Under the pieces are notes generated by a model. The model did not search any database and was not told where the DNA came from. It saw only the letters and a list, made by a program, of their open reading frames with translations. The position numbers and the translations under genes are program-made. DNA of 64,000 nt, taken from contig NC_007498.2 of NCBI RefSeq assembly GCF_000012885.1, positions 2,418,001 through 2,482,000 on the forward strand, written 5' to 3'. Source of the stretch: Syntrophotalea carbinolica DSM 2380 (GTDB lineage: Bacteria > Desulfobacterota > Desulfuromonadia > Desulfuromonadales > Syntrophotaleaceae). Within the stretch, counting starts at the first letter, position 1, and every line of letters begins with the position of its first letter. This document shows, in pieces, positions 44,480 to 54,571 of this stretch.

Positions 44480-46042
44480 ATGAGACCTTATCTTACCTGT
44501 CTGCTTGGCCTCTATGTATCGCTGCTGAGCGGATGTACGATCATCGATCCATCTGTCATCGACCGCCCCTTCACGCGGGCGCTGCACACTGCCGCCGATA
44601 CCCGCCTGGCAAAGCAGTACGCTCCGATCGTGGCCGAACACGCCGGTCTGTCGGGATTCAGGCTTATCGACAGCGGCCTGGAAGCCCTGTCGACGCGTCT
44701 GGATTTGGTGGATCAGGCCCAAAAAACCATCGACCTGCAGTATTATATCCTGCGTAGCGACCTCAGCGGTCTGATCCTTATCGACCACCTGCTGGCCGCC
44801 GCGGATCGCGGCGTGCGGGTGCGTATCCTCATCGACGATCTGCATTACGAACAAAGCGGCACCCCGCTGGACAGTCTTGACACCCATCCCAATGTAGAAC
44901 TGCGAATTATCAATCCCTTTTTATACCGTCACTCGTTGCTTCTGGGCCGCATGTTCGAGGCGCTTTGGGATTTCAGCCGGGTTCAGCGGCGGATGCACAA
45001 CAAACTCTTCGTTGTGGATAATACGGTGGCCATCATCGGCGGGCGTAATCTCGGTGATGAATATTTTGAGGTTCACCCGCGCCTCGACTTGCGCGATATC
45101 GATCTGTTGGCTATCGGGCCCGTGGTACCTCAACTTTCCACAAGTTTTGACTCCTACTGGAATTACAAACAATCGTTACCGGTATCGGCCCTGACCGAAC
45201 GACCCGCCGACGAAAAACCACTTCGGGATTTGCGCCAGATTCTGAAAAAGCACAAACAGCGCACCGATGTGCATGCCTACCTGCAGCATCTTGCCGACAG
45301 CGAGGTCACGGAGGTACCCTTGACATGGGCCAAAGGCCGCCTGCTGGCAGATTTCCCCTGTAAACTCGTTCCCGACCAACCGGATTGTGCAAGTCTGGAT
45401 TTCGATCGCATTTACGGCCTGTTTCAAAAAGCCGAATCCGAACTGCTGATCATCTCACCCTACTTCATCCCCGGCAAACAAGGCATGGGTCTGTTTCGCC
45501 ACCTCAGACAAAACGGCATCCGGGTGAAAGTACTGACCAATTCCTACGCCGCCACCGACCTTAAGATCGTACAGGCCGGCTACAACCGTTACCGTCGGCG
45601 CTTATTGACGGAACAGGTCGATTTGTACGAATTCAAACCGACATTTCCCCCACCGTTTACCCAACGAAAAAAACGTTCCGCCTTCGCAGGCGCCTCCCAG
45701 GCCTGCATGCATGCCAAGGCCTACGTCATCGATCGAAAAATGGTTTTCGTCGGCTCTTTCAATCACGATCCGCGATCCGCCACCCTGAATTCTGAAATCG
45801 GCATCCTGGTGGAAAGCCCGGAGCTTGCAAAACAACTGGCCGCGTTGTTCGCACGCTACACGCAACCGCAAAACAGTTATCGACTGCAATTGGAGCCATG
45901 GGGAAAAAACAGACAAAGACTGGTGTGGCAAACGGAAGAGGATGGCAAAAAACGCACCTACCACCAGGAGCCGTTGACCACATGGTGGCAACATCTCAAA
46001 AACGCCCTGATGGCCGTATTCGCTCCGGAGGATCTGCTATAA
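44480..46042 (+). CDS. Phospholipase D/cardiolipin synthase-like lipoprotein
   Basis: 520 residues. The lipoprotein signal ends at LLSGC. Two HKD motifs are complete: H173-N-K-x4-D in MHNKLFVVDN and H411-A-K-x4-D in CMHAKAYVIDRK. The layout fits ClsC-type cardiolipin synthases or secreted phospholipases D. AGGAGGG lies 19 bases upstream of the ATG, rather far, so a TTG at 44474 in the same frame is possible. A long imperfect hairpin surrounds that ribosome-binding site. Confidence 0.88.
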   Translation: MRPYLTCLLGLYVSLLSGCTIIDPSVIDRPFTRALHTAADTRLAKQYAPIVAEHAGLSGFRLIDSGLEALSTRLDLVDQAQKTIDLQYYILRSDLSGLILIDHLLAAADRGVRVRILIDDLHYEQSGTPLDSLDTHPNVELRIINPFLYRHSLLLGRMFEALWDFSRVQRRMHNKLFVVDNTVAIIGGRNLGDEYFEVHPRLDLRDIDLLAIGPVVPQLSTSFDSYWNYKQSLPVSALTERPADEKPLRDLRQILKKHKQRTDVHAYLQHLADSEVTEVPLTWAKGRLLADFPCKLVPDQPDCASLDFDRIYGLFQKAESELLIISPYFIPGKQGMGLFRHLRQNGIRVKVLTNSYAATDLKIVQAGYNRYRRRLLTEQVDLYEFKPTFPPPFTQRKKRSAFAGASQACMHAKAYVIDRKMVFVGSFNHDPRSATLNSEIGILVESPELAKQLAALFARYTQPQNSYRLQLEPWGKNRQRLVWQTEEDGKKRTYHQEPLTTWWQHLKNALMAVFAPEDLL

Positions 46043-46103
46043 TACGCAATCGTGCGGTTTTTATAAAGGCTCAGCCCCGGATCGACTCGCCTACAACGAA
46101 AAT

Positions 46104-46973
46104 CTACTGCCGTACAGGTCCAAACCGGATAAAGATCCCCTGAAAAATCTGCCGAGCCAAGGCCGTGATACCGTTACCTAAAGCCCTCTGCGTCTTGAGG
46201 CCATCTCCCGATATCCACCAGGAAAAAGGCGCAGGATGGCTGGCATAGGTAAAGGTGCGCTGGTAGGGTTCGGCCGAGCCGTTAAACTCGACAAGCCTGG
46301 CTTCAACTTCCAGATTGAGGATCAACTCGGGATCTTTGCCTGCAGCGCCTTTAAATTCGATTCGGGTGATCTGCAGATCCAGAACACTGTCGTAACCGAG
46401 TTGCCGGATGGCCGGGTAACCGGCTTGGTGTTCGTGTGCAGGATCCGTTGCGGTGACGATACGCAGATCGACCCTTTGATCCGCCAAGGATTCCGCTTCG
46501 ATTTTGCGGGCAAGATCTTTATGCATTTCATTATTGAGCGCAGCGAAAAGGGTTTTGTCCATATGCCGGAACTGTTGTTTGGACGGTGCTGAGATAGCAC
46601 CGGTCACGGCGCCGACCACCCCGCCGACCACGGCAAGACCGAGTATAAACAAAACCACAACCCCGCATCCCGCCCCTTCGCATGAACCGCCGCCAAAACC
46701 ACCGAGTACCGTCACGAAACCTTCACCGGCTCCGTACAATGCACCACCGGTGCGACTTTCCACCGGCAAATCCAAAACCCTGGACTGATCTCCGGAGTAG
46801 GCCAGAAGGGCTATTTTCTGATGTTGCAGGCGTACATGCAGATCATAGGCCGGCAAATTCAAGGCCGGATCATTTCCGAAAGGTCCAGACGCACATCCAC
46901 CCGGCATGATCATCCACAAGCAAGCCAGACAAAACGCGAGCAGGCGACATAGAAAGGACCGGCAACGAGGCAT
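46104..46973 (-). CDS. Hypothetical lipoprotein with Gly-rich membrane segment
   Basis: 289 residues. A signal with lipobox-like PGGC is followed by a Gly-rich hydrophobic stretch (about 100-135: GVVVLFILGLAVVGGVVGAV), suggesting a glycine-zipper-like insertion. The C-terminal domain is beta-rich and ends WWISGDGLKTQRALG...RQIF, like curli-CsgG-related or DUF-type periplasmic proteins. Convergent with the phospholipase gene. Function not recognised. Confidence 0.7.
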   Translation of the reverse strand: MPRCRSFLCRLLAFCLACLWMIMPGGCASGPFGNDPALNLPAYDLHVRLQHQKIALLAYSGDQSRVLDLPVESRTGGALYGAGEGFVTVLGGFGGGSCEGAGCGVVVLFILGLAVVGGVVGAVTGAISAPSKQQFRHMDKTLFAALNNEMHKDLARKIEAESLADQRVDLRIVTATDPAHEHQAGYPAIRQLGYDSVLDLQITRIEFKGAAGKDPELILNLEVEARLVEFNGSAEPYQRTFTYASHPAPFSWWISGDGLKTQRALGNGITALARQIFQGIFIRFGPVRQ

Positions 46974-47086
46974 GGCACAGCACCTTTCATTAACAAGGCA
47001 AGCAGCGGCCGACAAGGGTTGAAAAGAACGTATCGGTCGCCAAAAGTACGTATATATTTTTATTGTGAGGTACTTCGGCCGAGTGT

Positions 47087-47116
47087 AAAGGGGGAACTTA
47101 AAAGAAAAGTTCCCCC
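47087..47116 (-). terminator. Terminator of the ior-paaK operon
   Basis: A perfect 10-base stem, GGGGGAACTT with AAGTTCCCCC (47090-47116), 7-base loop, followed on the minus strand by TTTAC. It lies 36 bases past paaK. Confidence 0.85.
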
Positions 47117-47152
47117 GGAAACATCTTCGGGAAAAACATCGAAAGGAAGGGA

Positions 47153-48460
47153 TCAGACGATGGGATCCGTGATGCGCGCATCGAACACGCGCTTGCTCTT
47201 ACCTTGAGAACGAGGCAAACAGCCGTAAGCGACCAGTTCAACCTCGGGAGTGACGAGAAGTTGCTTTTTCACCTGGTGAAGGAGTTTTTCGATAAGCACT
47301 GCGTCCGTGTCGCCACGGCCGTGCTGTGCGCGTTCCACCACCAGTTTCAGGGAATCGCGACCTCGTTGCTCATCCCGCGACAGGTGAATCTGATATTCGG
47401 AACCCAGGCCGTCGAAAGCGGAAATCACGCTGTCGATGCTGGAGGGGTAGATATTTACGCCGCGAAAAATGAAGGTATCGTCGGAACGCCCCAGAATCCG
47501 CGAATGTCGGGGCAGGACACAACCGCAGGAACAACGTCCGGGAATAAGACGGGTAATGTCGCGCGTGCGATAGCGGATAAGGGGAGCGGCTTCCTTGCAC
47601 AGGGTGGTGACGACCATTTCGCCCCATTCGCCGGCAGGCACCGGTTGCAGGGTTTCGGGATCGACAATCTCCACGATGTAGTAATCGCCCCAATAGTGAA
47701 TACAATCATGATCGGAACACTCGATCCCGGTACCGGGTCCATAGAGTTCGGTCAGGCCGGTAATATCGAACAATTCCGCACCACCGAAAAGCTGTGAAAT
47801 CTTCTGTCGCATGGACACCGAGGAGCGTTCCGAACCGTAGATGATCTTTTTAACGTTGATCTGATCCGCAATACCCCGCTGGTGGATCTCCTCGGCCATC
47901 AGCAAAGCCATGGAAGCGGTACAGCAGAATACGGTCGGCTGAAAATCGACGAGAAACTGGCATTGCAGATCGACATTGCCCGGGCCGATGGGCACCGCCA
48001 GCGCACCGATCTTTTCGCACCCCAGCTGGAACCCCATCCCCGCCGTCCAGACACCGTAGCCGACCGCAATCTGCACGCGATCCTCGGCTGTCACGCCGGC
48101 CATCTGGTAACAACGCGCAAAAAAATGACACCAGTCATCCAGATCCTTCTGGGTATAGCACAACACTTTGCGTTTACCTGTCGTTCCGGAACTGGCATGC
48201 ACCCGCACGATCTGCTCAAAAGGCACGCAGCGCAGCGGAAACGGGTAACCGGCACGCAGGTCGTCGGCAGTGGTAAAGGGCAGCCGTTCCAGATCGGCCA
48301 GACTGCAGATATCCGCCGGAGAAATTCCGACGTGATCCATTTGATTACGATAAAAATCCGAGCCCTGATAAGCGTGTTTAACCGTCCATTGCAAGCCCTT
48401 GAGTTGATGGGCCTGCAGAGCTTGCTCGTCCTGAAAATCCGGCATGAAATTCTGGGTCAT
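47153..48460 (-). CDS. paaK: Phenylacetate-CoA ligase
   Basis: 435 residues. Adenylation motif HASSGTTGKRKVLCYTQ, then TGLTELYGPGTGIEC and the C-terminal GRSDDTFIFRGVNIYPSSID. It activates arylacetates to CoA thioesters, here probably the products or relatives of IorAB. The start at 48460 fits the family's length; ATGs at 48487 and 48496 in the same frame cannot be excluded. Third gene of the iorA-iorB-paaK operon. Confidence 0.93.
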   Translation of the reverse strand: MTQNFMPDFQDEQALQAHQLKGLQWTVKHAYQGSDFYRNQMDHVGISPADICSLADLERLPFTTADDLRAGYPFPLRCVPFEQIVRVHASSGTTGKRKVLCYTQKDLDDWCHFFARCYQMAGVTAEDRVQIAVGYGVWTAGMGFQLGCEKIGALAVPIGPGNVDLQCQFLVDFQPTVFCCTASMALLMAEEIHQRGIADQINVKKIIYGSERSSVSMRQKISQLFGGAELFDITGLTELYGPGTGIECSDHDCIHYWGDYYIVEIVDPETLQPVPAGEWGEMVVTTLCKEAAPLIRYRTRDITRLIPGRCSCGCVLPRHSRILGRSDDTFIFRGVNIYPSSIDSVISAFDGLGSEYQIHLSRDEQRGRDSLKLVVERAQHGRGDTDAVLIEKLLHQVKKQLLVTPEVELVAYGCLPRSQGKSKRVFDARITDPIV

Positions 48461-48523
48461 AAGGTTTTCATTCTTTCGTTGCGACATCCCCTGCATACTA
48501 CAAACATAGGGGGAAAAGCGTTT

Positions 48524-49030
48524 TCAGCAATCGGTCCCAATGCCAAGACGAAAAGCCGCCAGGTTCGCCTCCGCAAAAGGTTCCCGAGACAAGGCTCGAA
48601 TGGTCCGCTCCATCGCTTGAACAGAACAGAACCATGACGCGCAGTGAACAGCCCGCCCCAACAGAATCAGGTTGGCCAGCACCGGGTTGCCCTGCTTTCG
48701 GGCCAGCCCGGTGGCATCGACGGCGTCGTAATCGCCCTGTTCCGAGCTGTTCACCACCATGCGCCCGGATGATTTGAGCAGGTGGCGGTGAACCGGCAGA
48801 TTGCCGGCATGCAGAAACAGACCGAGGTCCGCCTGTCCATGGCGCAACAAGGGGCTTTTAAAATCCCCGATTTTGATCATGGAGATAACGGTGCCGCCGC
48901 GCTGGGCCATGCCATGGGTTTCCGAGGTCAGGACCTGAAGCCCCTCCCGCACCGCTGCATCCGCGATAATGCGGGTAGCAAACAGAACGCCCTGCCCACC
49001 GATACCACTGACGAACAACTGCCGGTTCAT
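48524..49030 (-). CDS. iorB: Indolepyruvate:ferredoxin oxidoreductase beta subunit
   Basis: 168 residues. GIGGQGVLFATRIIADAAV and SETHGMAQRGGTVISMIKIG are the gamma-type domain signatures of 2-oxoacid:ferredoxin oxidoreductases. It overlaps iorA by four bases (ATGA). With IorA it oxidatively decarboxylates aryl pyruvates to aryl-acetyl-CoA with ferredoxin reduction. A little shorter than usual (about 190). Confidence 0.93.
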   Translation of the reverse strand: MNRQLFVSGIGGQGVLFATRIIADAAVREGLQVLTSETHGMAQRGGTVISMIKIGDFKSPLLRHGQADLGLFLHAGNLPVHRHLLKSSGRMVVNSSEQGDYDAVDATGLARKQGNPVLANLILLGRAVHCASWFCSVQAMERTIRALSREPFAEANLAAFRLGIGTDC

Positions 49031-50868
49031 GATAATTCCCCTTGATTGTGGATAGCGCCGCGGGGACAGACTCTCTCGCAAACGCCGCAGCCGACACATA
49101 GATCGTTGTCGATGCAGACCCGACCGCTCGGTTCGTCGTAGACCAGCGCCGGGCATTCAAAAGCTTTGATGCAGTAGCGACAGCCGTTGCATTCCGCACC
49201 GACCGTCATATGGTAGCGGGGCTGCCGGTGTTGCGCCTGTTTATCCATAAGGCAGGCATGACGTGCGATGATAACCGCCGGGCCGCCGTTTTCACCGCGA
49301 CAGAAGGCATCGGCCTGTTGCAGCAAAGAAGCCAGGGTATCGGTATGATAGGGGTCGCATGCTTCCAGAAACCGTACGCCGCTGGCACGTACCAGATCTT
49401 CGATAAGGACCTTCGGAGTCGGCCGGCCATCCGCCCGCACACCAAGATGAGGACTGGGCTGATGGCCGGTCATAGCCGTGGTGGCGTTATCCAGGACCAC
49501 GACAATGATTCTGGCCTGCTGGATGACCGTATTGATCAAAGCCGGAATACCGGCATGGAAAAAGGTCGAATCGCCGATAGTCGCAACGATGGTCGGAATG
49601 TCTCCGCCATCCTGAGCATAGGCCCGATAAAACCCGGCCGCCTGGCTGATGCAGGCTCCCATGCAATGGACCGTGTCGACCGCACCAAGGTTCAGACCCA
49701 GGGTATAACAACCGATGTCGCTGGGGAAAATACCTTTGGGAAATGTCTTTTTCATGACGTGAAACGCCGCCCGGTGTCCGCAACCGGCACACAAGGCGGG
49801 CCGCTTGTCGCGAACGGACGGCAGATCATGCGCGGCATTCTGCTCCTGCAGACCGAGAAAACCACTCACGGCCGGGACCATGGTATCGGGCAACAATTCG
49901 CCATGGGCCGGCAAAAGATCGGAACCGCGGCCGATGGCCCCAGGATGCGCCAGCTGCATCTGTATGACCGAATAGGTTTCCTCCAGGATCAAGACCTCAT
50001 CATAGCGGCTATGCAGTTGGGCGATGAATGGCTCATGTAAGGGGTAAGGCATCACCACCTGATAGAGATCGACCGTTCTCAGCAGATCCATATCTACCAG
50101 CAGGTCATAAACATTGGCAAATGCAATTCCCGAAGCGACAATACAGCGTCGCGGATAAGTACCATCACCGGGGAAAAATCGCGGGGCGTATTCAGAATCC
50201 CGGGCAATGCAATCGATTTTGTCATTCAATTCGCGATGTAGTGCCGGTAAAAATGCCGGGGTTGCCGCCCAGCGGGAAGGTTCGCGGGCAAAATCCGCCT
50301 GACGCTCGAGATCGCGGCGTACGGACTGTCCTACATTCTGGCGTGCATGGCAGATGCGTGTGGTGGGACGCAACATGACCGGTAGACGATAACGCTCGGA
50401 GAGTTCGTATCCCAACGATACCATGTCGCGCGCTTCGGCCGGACTGGAGGGATCGAGCACCGGCACCCTGGCAAATTGGGCAAAAAAGCGTGAGTCCTGT
50501 TCATTTTGCGAACTATGAGGGCCGGGATCGTCAGCCACGACCAGCAGTAAACCGCCGACAACGCCCAGATAGGCGGCGCGCATGAATGGATCGGCGGCCA
50601 CATTCAAACCGACCTGTTTCATAATCGCAACCGAACGCTTGCCCGTATAACTGGCCGCCAGGGCAACCTCCAGGGCGATTTTCTCGTTCAACGACCATTC
50701 CACGTGTAAAGCCGGATCTGCTTGCGGCTGCAAGCGGATAAGGGCAGTCATCGCCTCGGTGGAGGGAGTCCCGGGATATGCGGCCGCCACGGAACAGCCG
50801 GCCTCCAGAAGTCCTCTGGCGATGGCCTCGTTACCCATCAACAAAGTCTGATTTATTGAATCGGTCAT
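49027..50868 (-). CDS. iorA: Indolepyruvate:ferredoxin oxidoreductase alpha subunit
   Basis: 613 residues. N-terminal pyrimidine-type domain (LLMGNEAIARGLLEAGCSVA, YPGTPSTEAM), TPP-binding domain with CAGCGHRAAF and GDSTFFHAGIPALINTV followed by LDNATTAMTGHQPSP, then two [4Fe-4S] motifs (CNGCRYCIKAFEC; CVGCGVCERVC) at the C terminus. It handles transaminated Trp, Phe and Tyr in anaerobes. First gene of the operon; start at 50868 chosen to match the family N terminus. Confidence 0.95.
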   Translation of the reverse strand: MTDSINQTLLMGNEAIARGLLEAGCSVAAAYPGTPSTEAMTALIRLQPQADPALHVEWSLNEKIALEVALAASYTGKRSVAIMKQVGLNVAADPFMRAAYLGVVGGLLLVVADDPGPHSSQNEQDSRFFAQFARVPVLDPSSPAEARDMVSLGYELSERYRLPVMLRPTTRICHARQNVGQSVRRDLERQADFAREPSRWAATPAFLPALHRELNDKIDCIARDSEYAPRFFPGDGTYPRRCIVASGIAFANVYDLLVDMDLLRTVDLYQVVMPYPLHEPFIAQLHSRYDEVLILEETYSVIQMQLAHPGAIGRGSDLLPAHGELLPDTMVPAVSGFLGLQEQNAAHDLPSVRDKRPALCAGCGHRAAFHVMKKTFPKGIFPSDIGCYTLGLNLGAVDTVHCMGACISQAAGFYRAYAQDGGDIPTIVATIGDSTFFHAGIPALINTVIQQARIIVVVLDNATTAMTGHQPSPHLGVRADGRPTPKVLIEDLVRASGVRFLEACDPYHTDTLASLLQQADAFCRGENGGPAVIIARHACLMDKQAQHRQPRYHMTVGAECNGCRYCIKAFECPALVYDEPSGRVCIDNDLCVGCGVCERVCPRGAIHNQGELS

Positions 50869-51282
50869 AATATTCCCAGTGCGAAGCAAGCATTATGTAA
50901 TGACAAGGGGACCATGCGTTCACAAGAAGGTCGCGAGACAACCGGCCGGGCAACAAACCACTGATTAGGCATGGCGGGATGAAATCATCTGCGGTCGGAG
51001 CAGGTTTCGGAAACGAAACCCGGTGGTCCTTTTCGATACCCAAAATATCAGATGAAATGTAACGATGCGAGCATAACTTGACATAAACAGGTTTGAAAAG
51101 AATAAAAATCCCTCCGATATGAACCTGATCTTGACCTGAAACCGCTTTGTAGCCATACTTATGCATTTGCGAGGTTTTGTCGGCGAGACTCCTCTTGCCC
51201 GCATACCGCTTCATCCCGTGGCTCAAACAGGAAACACGGTTAAAGCTTATAGTTATTGCTATCATCCGGAAAAGGAAAACCC
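50869..51282. other. Divergent intergenic region between iorA and the ACT protein
   Basis: At 51003-51020 a perfect hairpin GGTTTCG-GAAA-CGAAACC with a GNRA tetraloop is flanked by partly complementary GGTCGGAG / CCGGTGGTCC sequence. It could be structured RNA on either strand. No known riboswitch class was recognised. No convincing gene. Confidence 0.5.
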
Positions 51283-51561
51283 ATGTCATCAAGTCGTTTC
51301 GTCATTACAGTGATCGGTCTGGACAGAGTAGGCATCGTGGCGGGCATCACCCAGATCATGGCCGAGCATAGCGTGAATATCGCCGATATCCGCCAGACCA
51401 TCATGAACGATCTGTTCACCATGATCATGCTGGCTGAAGTTACATCCGAAAACTTTGACCTGACAGCCTTCCAGGAAGCCATGTCCAATATCGGCAAGGA
51501 GTTGGGTGTACAGGTCATCGTACAGCATGAAGACGCCTTTCGTTTCATGCACAGGATCTGA
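51283..51561 (+). CDS. ACT-domain protein, UPF0237
   Basis: 92 residues, a single ACT domain ([40 protein letters not shown]). UPF0237 proteins are conserved small ligand-binding proteins, usually encoded next to UPF0210 proteins as here. The ATG at 51283 follows AAAAGGA. The ligand is unknown; amino acid binding is typical of ACT domains. Confidence 0.92.
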   Translation: MSSSRFVITVIGLDRVGIVAGITQIMAEHSVNIADIRQTIMNDLFTMIMLAEVTSENFDLTAFQEAMSNIGKELGVQVIVQHEDAFRFMHRI

Positions 51562-51572
51562 GGAGACCAGCC

Positions 51573-52934
51573 ATGCTTATCCATCCGGAGGAAATCCTCG
51601 AAACCATCAAAATGGTGACCAACGAACATTTGGATATCAGAACCGTCACCATGGGCATCAACCTGCGCGGCTGCAGCCACCCCGACATCAAGGTTTTCAA
51701 TGAGCAGGTCTATACCCGCATCATGCGCTGCGCCGAGAAGCTGGTTGCCACTACCGAGGATATCCAGAACCTGTACGGTATTCCCATCATCAACAAACGC
51801 ATCTCCGTCACTCCCATCGCCATCGTGGCCGAGGCCTGCCAGGAAGAGGATCTGAGCTCCGTAGCCGAGGCCCTCGACCGGGCCGCGCAGGAAACGGGCA
51901 TCGATTTTATCGGCGGCTTCAGCGCTCTTGTGCAAAAAGGCATGACGCCGGGAGACCTCAGTCTCATCAATTCCATTCCGCAGGCTCTGGCATCCACCAA
52001 GAAGGTCTGCTCTTCGGTCAATGTGGCGACCACCAAGGCCGGCATCAACATGGATGCGGTGGCCAAAATGGGTCATATCATCAAACAGACGGCGGAGCTG
52101 ACCCGTGATTCCAACGGACTGGGGTGCGCCAAACTGGTAGTCTTTGCCAACGCTCCCGAGGACAATCCGTTCATGGCCGGTGCGTTCCATGGCATCGGCG
52201 AACCGGATTGCGTCATCAATGTAGGCGTCAGTGGTCCCGGCGTGGTCAATTCCGCGGTCCGCGCCCTGCAAAATCCGGCGCTGGGCGACATCTCCGAGTG
52301 CATCAAAAAGACCGCATTCAAAATTACCCGCATGGGCGAAATGGTCGGCCGCGAAGTGGCCCGCAGGCTCGATGCCCAGTTCGGCGTCCTCGACCTGTCG
52401 CTGGCGCCTACCCCGGCGGTCGGCGACAGCGTCGCCGCCATCCTCGAAGCCATGGGTCTGGAAAGCTGCGGCACCCACGGCACCACCGCCGCCTTGGCCC
52501 TGCTCAACGATGCCGTGAAAAAAGGCGGGGCCATGGCCTCGTCCTCCGTCGGCGGACTCAGCGGAGCATTCATCCCCGTCAGTGAAGATCAGGGCATGAT
52601 CAAAGCCGTCCAGAGAGGCTCCCTGTCCCTGGACAAACTCGAAGCCATGACCTGTGTCTGCTCCGTAGGCCTCGACATGATCGCCGTACCCGGCGATACA
52701 TCGCCCGCCACCATCTCGGCCATCATTGCCGACGAAATGGCTATCGGCATGATCAACAAAAAAACCACCGCCGTGCGCGTCATCACCGCCCCCGGCACCA
52801 AGGTGGGAGACATGGTCGAATTCGGCGGCCTGCTCGGCAGCGCCCCGGTTATGCCGGTACACAATTTCAGTTCCGAAACCTTCATCGCCCGTGGCGGTAA
52901 GATACCGGCGCCGATTCAGTCGTTGACCAATTAA
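51573..52934 (+). CDS. UPF0210 (DUF711, PFL-like) family protein
   Basis: 453 residues, close to full family length. Markers: [56 protein letters not shown] and [20 protein letters not shown]. The family is distantly related to glycyl-radical proteins in structure but lacks a demonstrated glycyl radical role. It starts 11 bases after the UPF0237 gene, an arrangement conserved widely. Function unknown. Confidence 0.92.
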   Translation: MLIHPEEILETIKMVTNEHLDIRTVTMGINLRGCSHPDIKVFNEQVYTRIMRCAEKLVATTEDIQNLYGIPIINKRISVTPIAIVAEACQEEDLSSVAEALDRAAQETGIDFIGGFSALVQKGMTPGDLSLINSIPQALASTKKVCSSVNVATTKAGINMDAVAKMGHIIKQTAELTRDSNGLGCAKLVVFANAPEDNPFMAGAFHGIGEPDCVINVGVSGPGVVNSAVRALQNPALGDISECIKKTAFKITRMGEMVGREVARRLDAQFGVLDLSLAPTPAVGDSVAAILEAMGLESCGTHGTTAALALLNDAVKKGGAMASSSVGGLSGAFIPVSEDQGMIKAVQRGSLSLDKLEAMTCVCSVGLDMIAVPGDTSPATISAIIADEMAIGMINKKTTAVRVITAPGTKVGDMVEFGGLLGSAPVMPVHNFSSETFIARGGKIPAPIQSLTN

Positions 52935-52956
52935 CACCACATAAGCGCAGGCATGT

Positions 52957-52990
52957 AAAAAGGCTCAGTCGAAATGGACTGAGCCTTTTT
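52957..52990. terminator. Bidirectional terminator between UPF0210 and the ATP-grasp gene
   Basis: A perfect 14-base inverted repeat, AAAAAGGCTCAGTC with GACTGAGCCTTTTT, loop GAAATG. A-run and T-run allow termination on both strands, serving the two convergent genes. Confidence 0.95.
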
Positions 52991-53023
52991 GCAGCTTTCG
53001 ACACAATGCCAAACAAAGGCGTG

Positions 53024-54193
53024 TCAGGTCCTGATAAATTCCTTTAAATCGGATATCAAAATCCGTTCAAGTTCGGCAAAATTGCTTTCTCGGGTTTGCG
53101 TGAACAGAAATCCGAAAACCGGATATTCCCTGTAGTCGATTTTCCTCAATTCAAGAGGACATTCAAACCGGGTAAGAAGTCTATCGTAATCGAAGCAGGA
53201 GATATCCTTTGCCTCGATGCCGGAGGCATTATCCAACACGATAATGCTGAAAAGCTTACCGTCTTTTCCCCGCAAAATAGCATCCCAATCAGGCCGCTGC
53301 TGGGCAAAATAATATAGATAGGGGTTAAATCCATAGGCACAGAACGTCATATCCGCGGTCGTGCACCAGCCACCGAAGCGCATGGGATTGACTTCGATGG
53401 GCAACACGCGCCCCTCATCGGTTCGTCTGACTTCGACATGCACAGGGAAATTCCTTACCCCTGCCATTGTGCCGATTTTGCCCAGGATCTCCGTAAACCC
53501 AACAAGATTTTCCTCAATGATGCTTTTAGAGGAAACATAGACCCGGTCGCTGACATCGTACCCCGAAGAAAACACATGTTTGAAGATACCCAATACAACG
53601 GGCTTTCCATCAGCATCAAAATAGGCATCGATAGCATACTCCTCACCCTCGATGCACTCTTCGATGATAAACGAACGGCTATCCATCACCTCTTCAGGGT
53701 ATAATCCGCGGGTTCTTTCCATCTCTGCCTTTATCGCTGCCATAACGGCAACCCATTCCCCATGATTTGCAACCTTGTGCACCCCCATGCTGAAAAACCC
53801 GACAGCAGGTTTGATAATGAACGGTACCACCAGATCTTCAAAGCGTATCTTCTCAAGATCATCCATGGGAATTTCCCTGAAATAGAACTCAGGGAAAATC
53901 GGCCTCGTCATTTCACGAAACTTCACCTTGTTTTTGAATAGCTCGATTTTGGCAGGAATATCTGTAAAGGAAAGATGTCTGGCCATCCAGCCGATGCAAT
54001 TTTCAGAGGTGGCATATAAAATCGGATGGTTCTGCCGACGCGCTCGTTCAATCGCCTCCTCTTCCGAAAGCAGGACCGATCCGGCATCGAGTTCCAGACT
54101 CTTCGCTACAGAAGTGCCCACCACCGGTAAGTTATTTTCCCTGAGGGTTTTTTTGACGAATTCCGAAACGTATGGCTTATCAACGAAAAACAT
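53024..54193 (-). CDS. ATP-grasp domain protein of unknown substrate
   Basis: 389 residues. ATP-grasp pattern: VPFIIKPAVGFFSMGVHKV (ATP-binding Lys and loop), IIEECIEGEEYAIDAYFD and LPIEVNPMRFGG (metal-binding Glu and Asn). These enzymes join a carboxylate to an amine or thiol. GGAAGGA precedes the ATG at 54193. Before the island inserted, this gene lay just beyond the tRNA-Leu terminator. No neighbouring genes point to a pathway. Confidence 0.85.
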   Translation of the reverse strand: MFFVDKPYVSEFVKKTLRENNLPVVGTSVAKSLELDAGSVLLSEEEAIERARRQNHPILYATSENCIGWMARHLSFTDIPAKIELFKNKVKFREMTRPIFPEFYFREIPMDDLEKIRFEDLVVPFIIKPAVGFFSMGVHKVANHGEWVAVMAAIKAEMERTRGLYPEEVMDSRSFIIEECIEGEEYAIDAYFDADGKPVVLGIFKHVFSSGYDVSDRVYVSSKSIIEENLVGFTEILGKIGTMAGVRNFPVHVEVRRTDEGRVLPIEVNPMRFGGWCTTADMTFCAYGFNPYLYYFAQQRPDWDAILRGKDGKLFSIIVLDNASGIEAKDISCFDYDRLLTRFECPLELRKIDYREYPVFGFLFTQTRESNFAELERILISDLKEFIRT

Positions 54194-54354
54194 GCTGTCC
54201 TTCCTGAGGAGTATGGGGATTTTACTTTAACTGTTTCTTTTTCCACCCGATCCAGACTAACCCCTGAAATCTATTCCCGCAAACAAAAAAATCATCGACC
54301 CTACATATGTACAATAGACGATACCGTGGCCTAAAATAGGCATGTTCAAACAAA

Positions 54355-54389
54355 AACAGGGAGTCAACCGAAACGGCTAACCCCCTGTT
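54355..54389 (-). terminator. Original tRNA-Leu terminator, displaced by the island
   Basis: AACAGGGAGTCAACC ... CCCCCTGTT is an imperfect version of the perfect terminator at 57603-57637. On the minus strand it ends in TTTTTG. It stayed with the displaced tRNA 3' end. Confidence 0.7.
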
Positions 54390-54400
54390 ATTTTTTGGTG

Positions 54401-54455
54401 CCCGGGACGAGAATCGAACTCGTACAGCCATACGGCCGAGGGATTTTAAGTCCCT
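54401..54455 (-). repeat. Attachment-site direct repeat: displaced 3' part of tRNA-Leu
   Basis: These 55 bases are identical to 57649-57703, inside the intact tRNA-Leu(TAA). They cover the anticodon arm through the acceptor 3' strand, but the 5' third of the tRNA is missing. Adjacent bases give GGGC-ACCA, whereas the intact gene reads GGGT-ACCA. Confidence 0.95.
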
Positions 54456-54571
54456 AAATAATTGTATTTATTTATTCTGTAAGGGTTTACAGCATAAGGT
54501 TTTTCTTAAACAATAACATCTATTAATTTTCCAAATGGGACAAATTTGGGACAAATCGGCCTGGAGGAAAC

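Noticed and set aside
51240-52940. Long open frame (566 codons) on the minus strand opposite the UPF0210 gene
   Set aside because: It is a mirror of the codon bias of the plus-strand gene, resembles no protein, and the plus-strand frames match conserved UPF0237 and UPF0210 families.
54401-54455. Second tRNA-Leu gene
   Set aside because: Only the 3' part of the tRNA is present, with no 5' acceptor strand or D arm; it is the displaced half of an attachment site.
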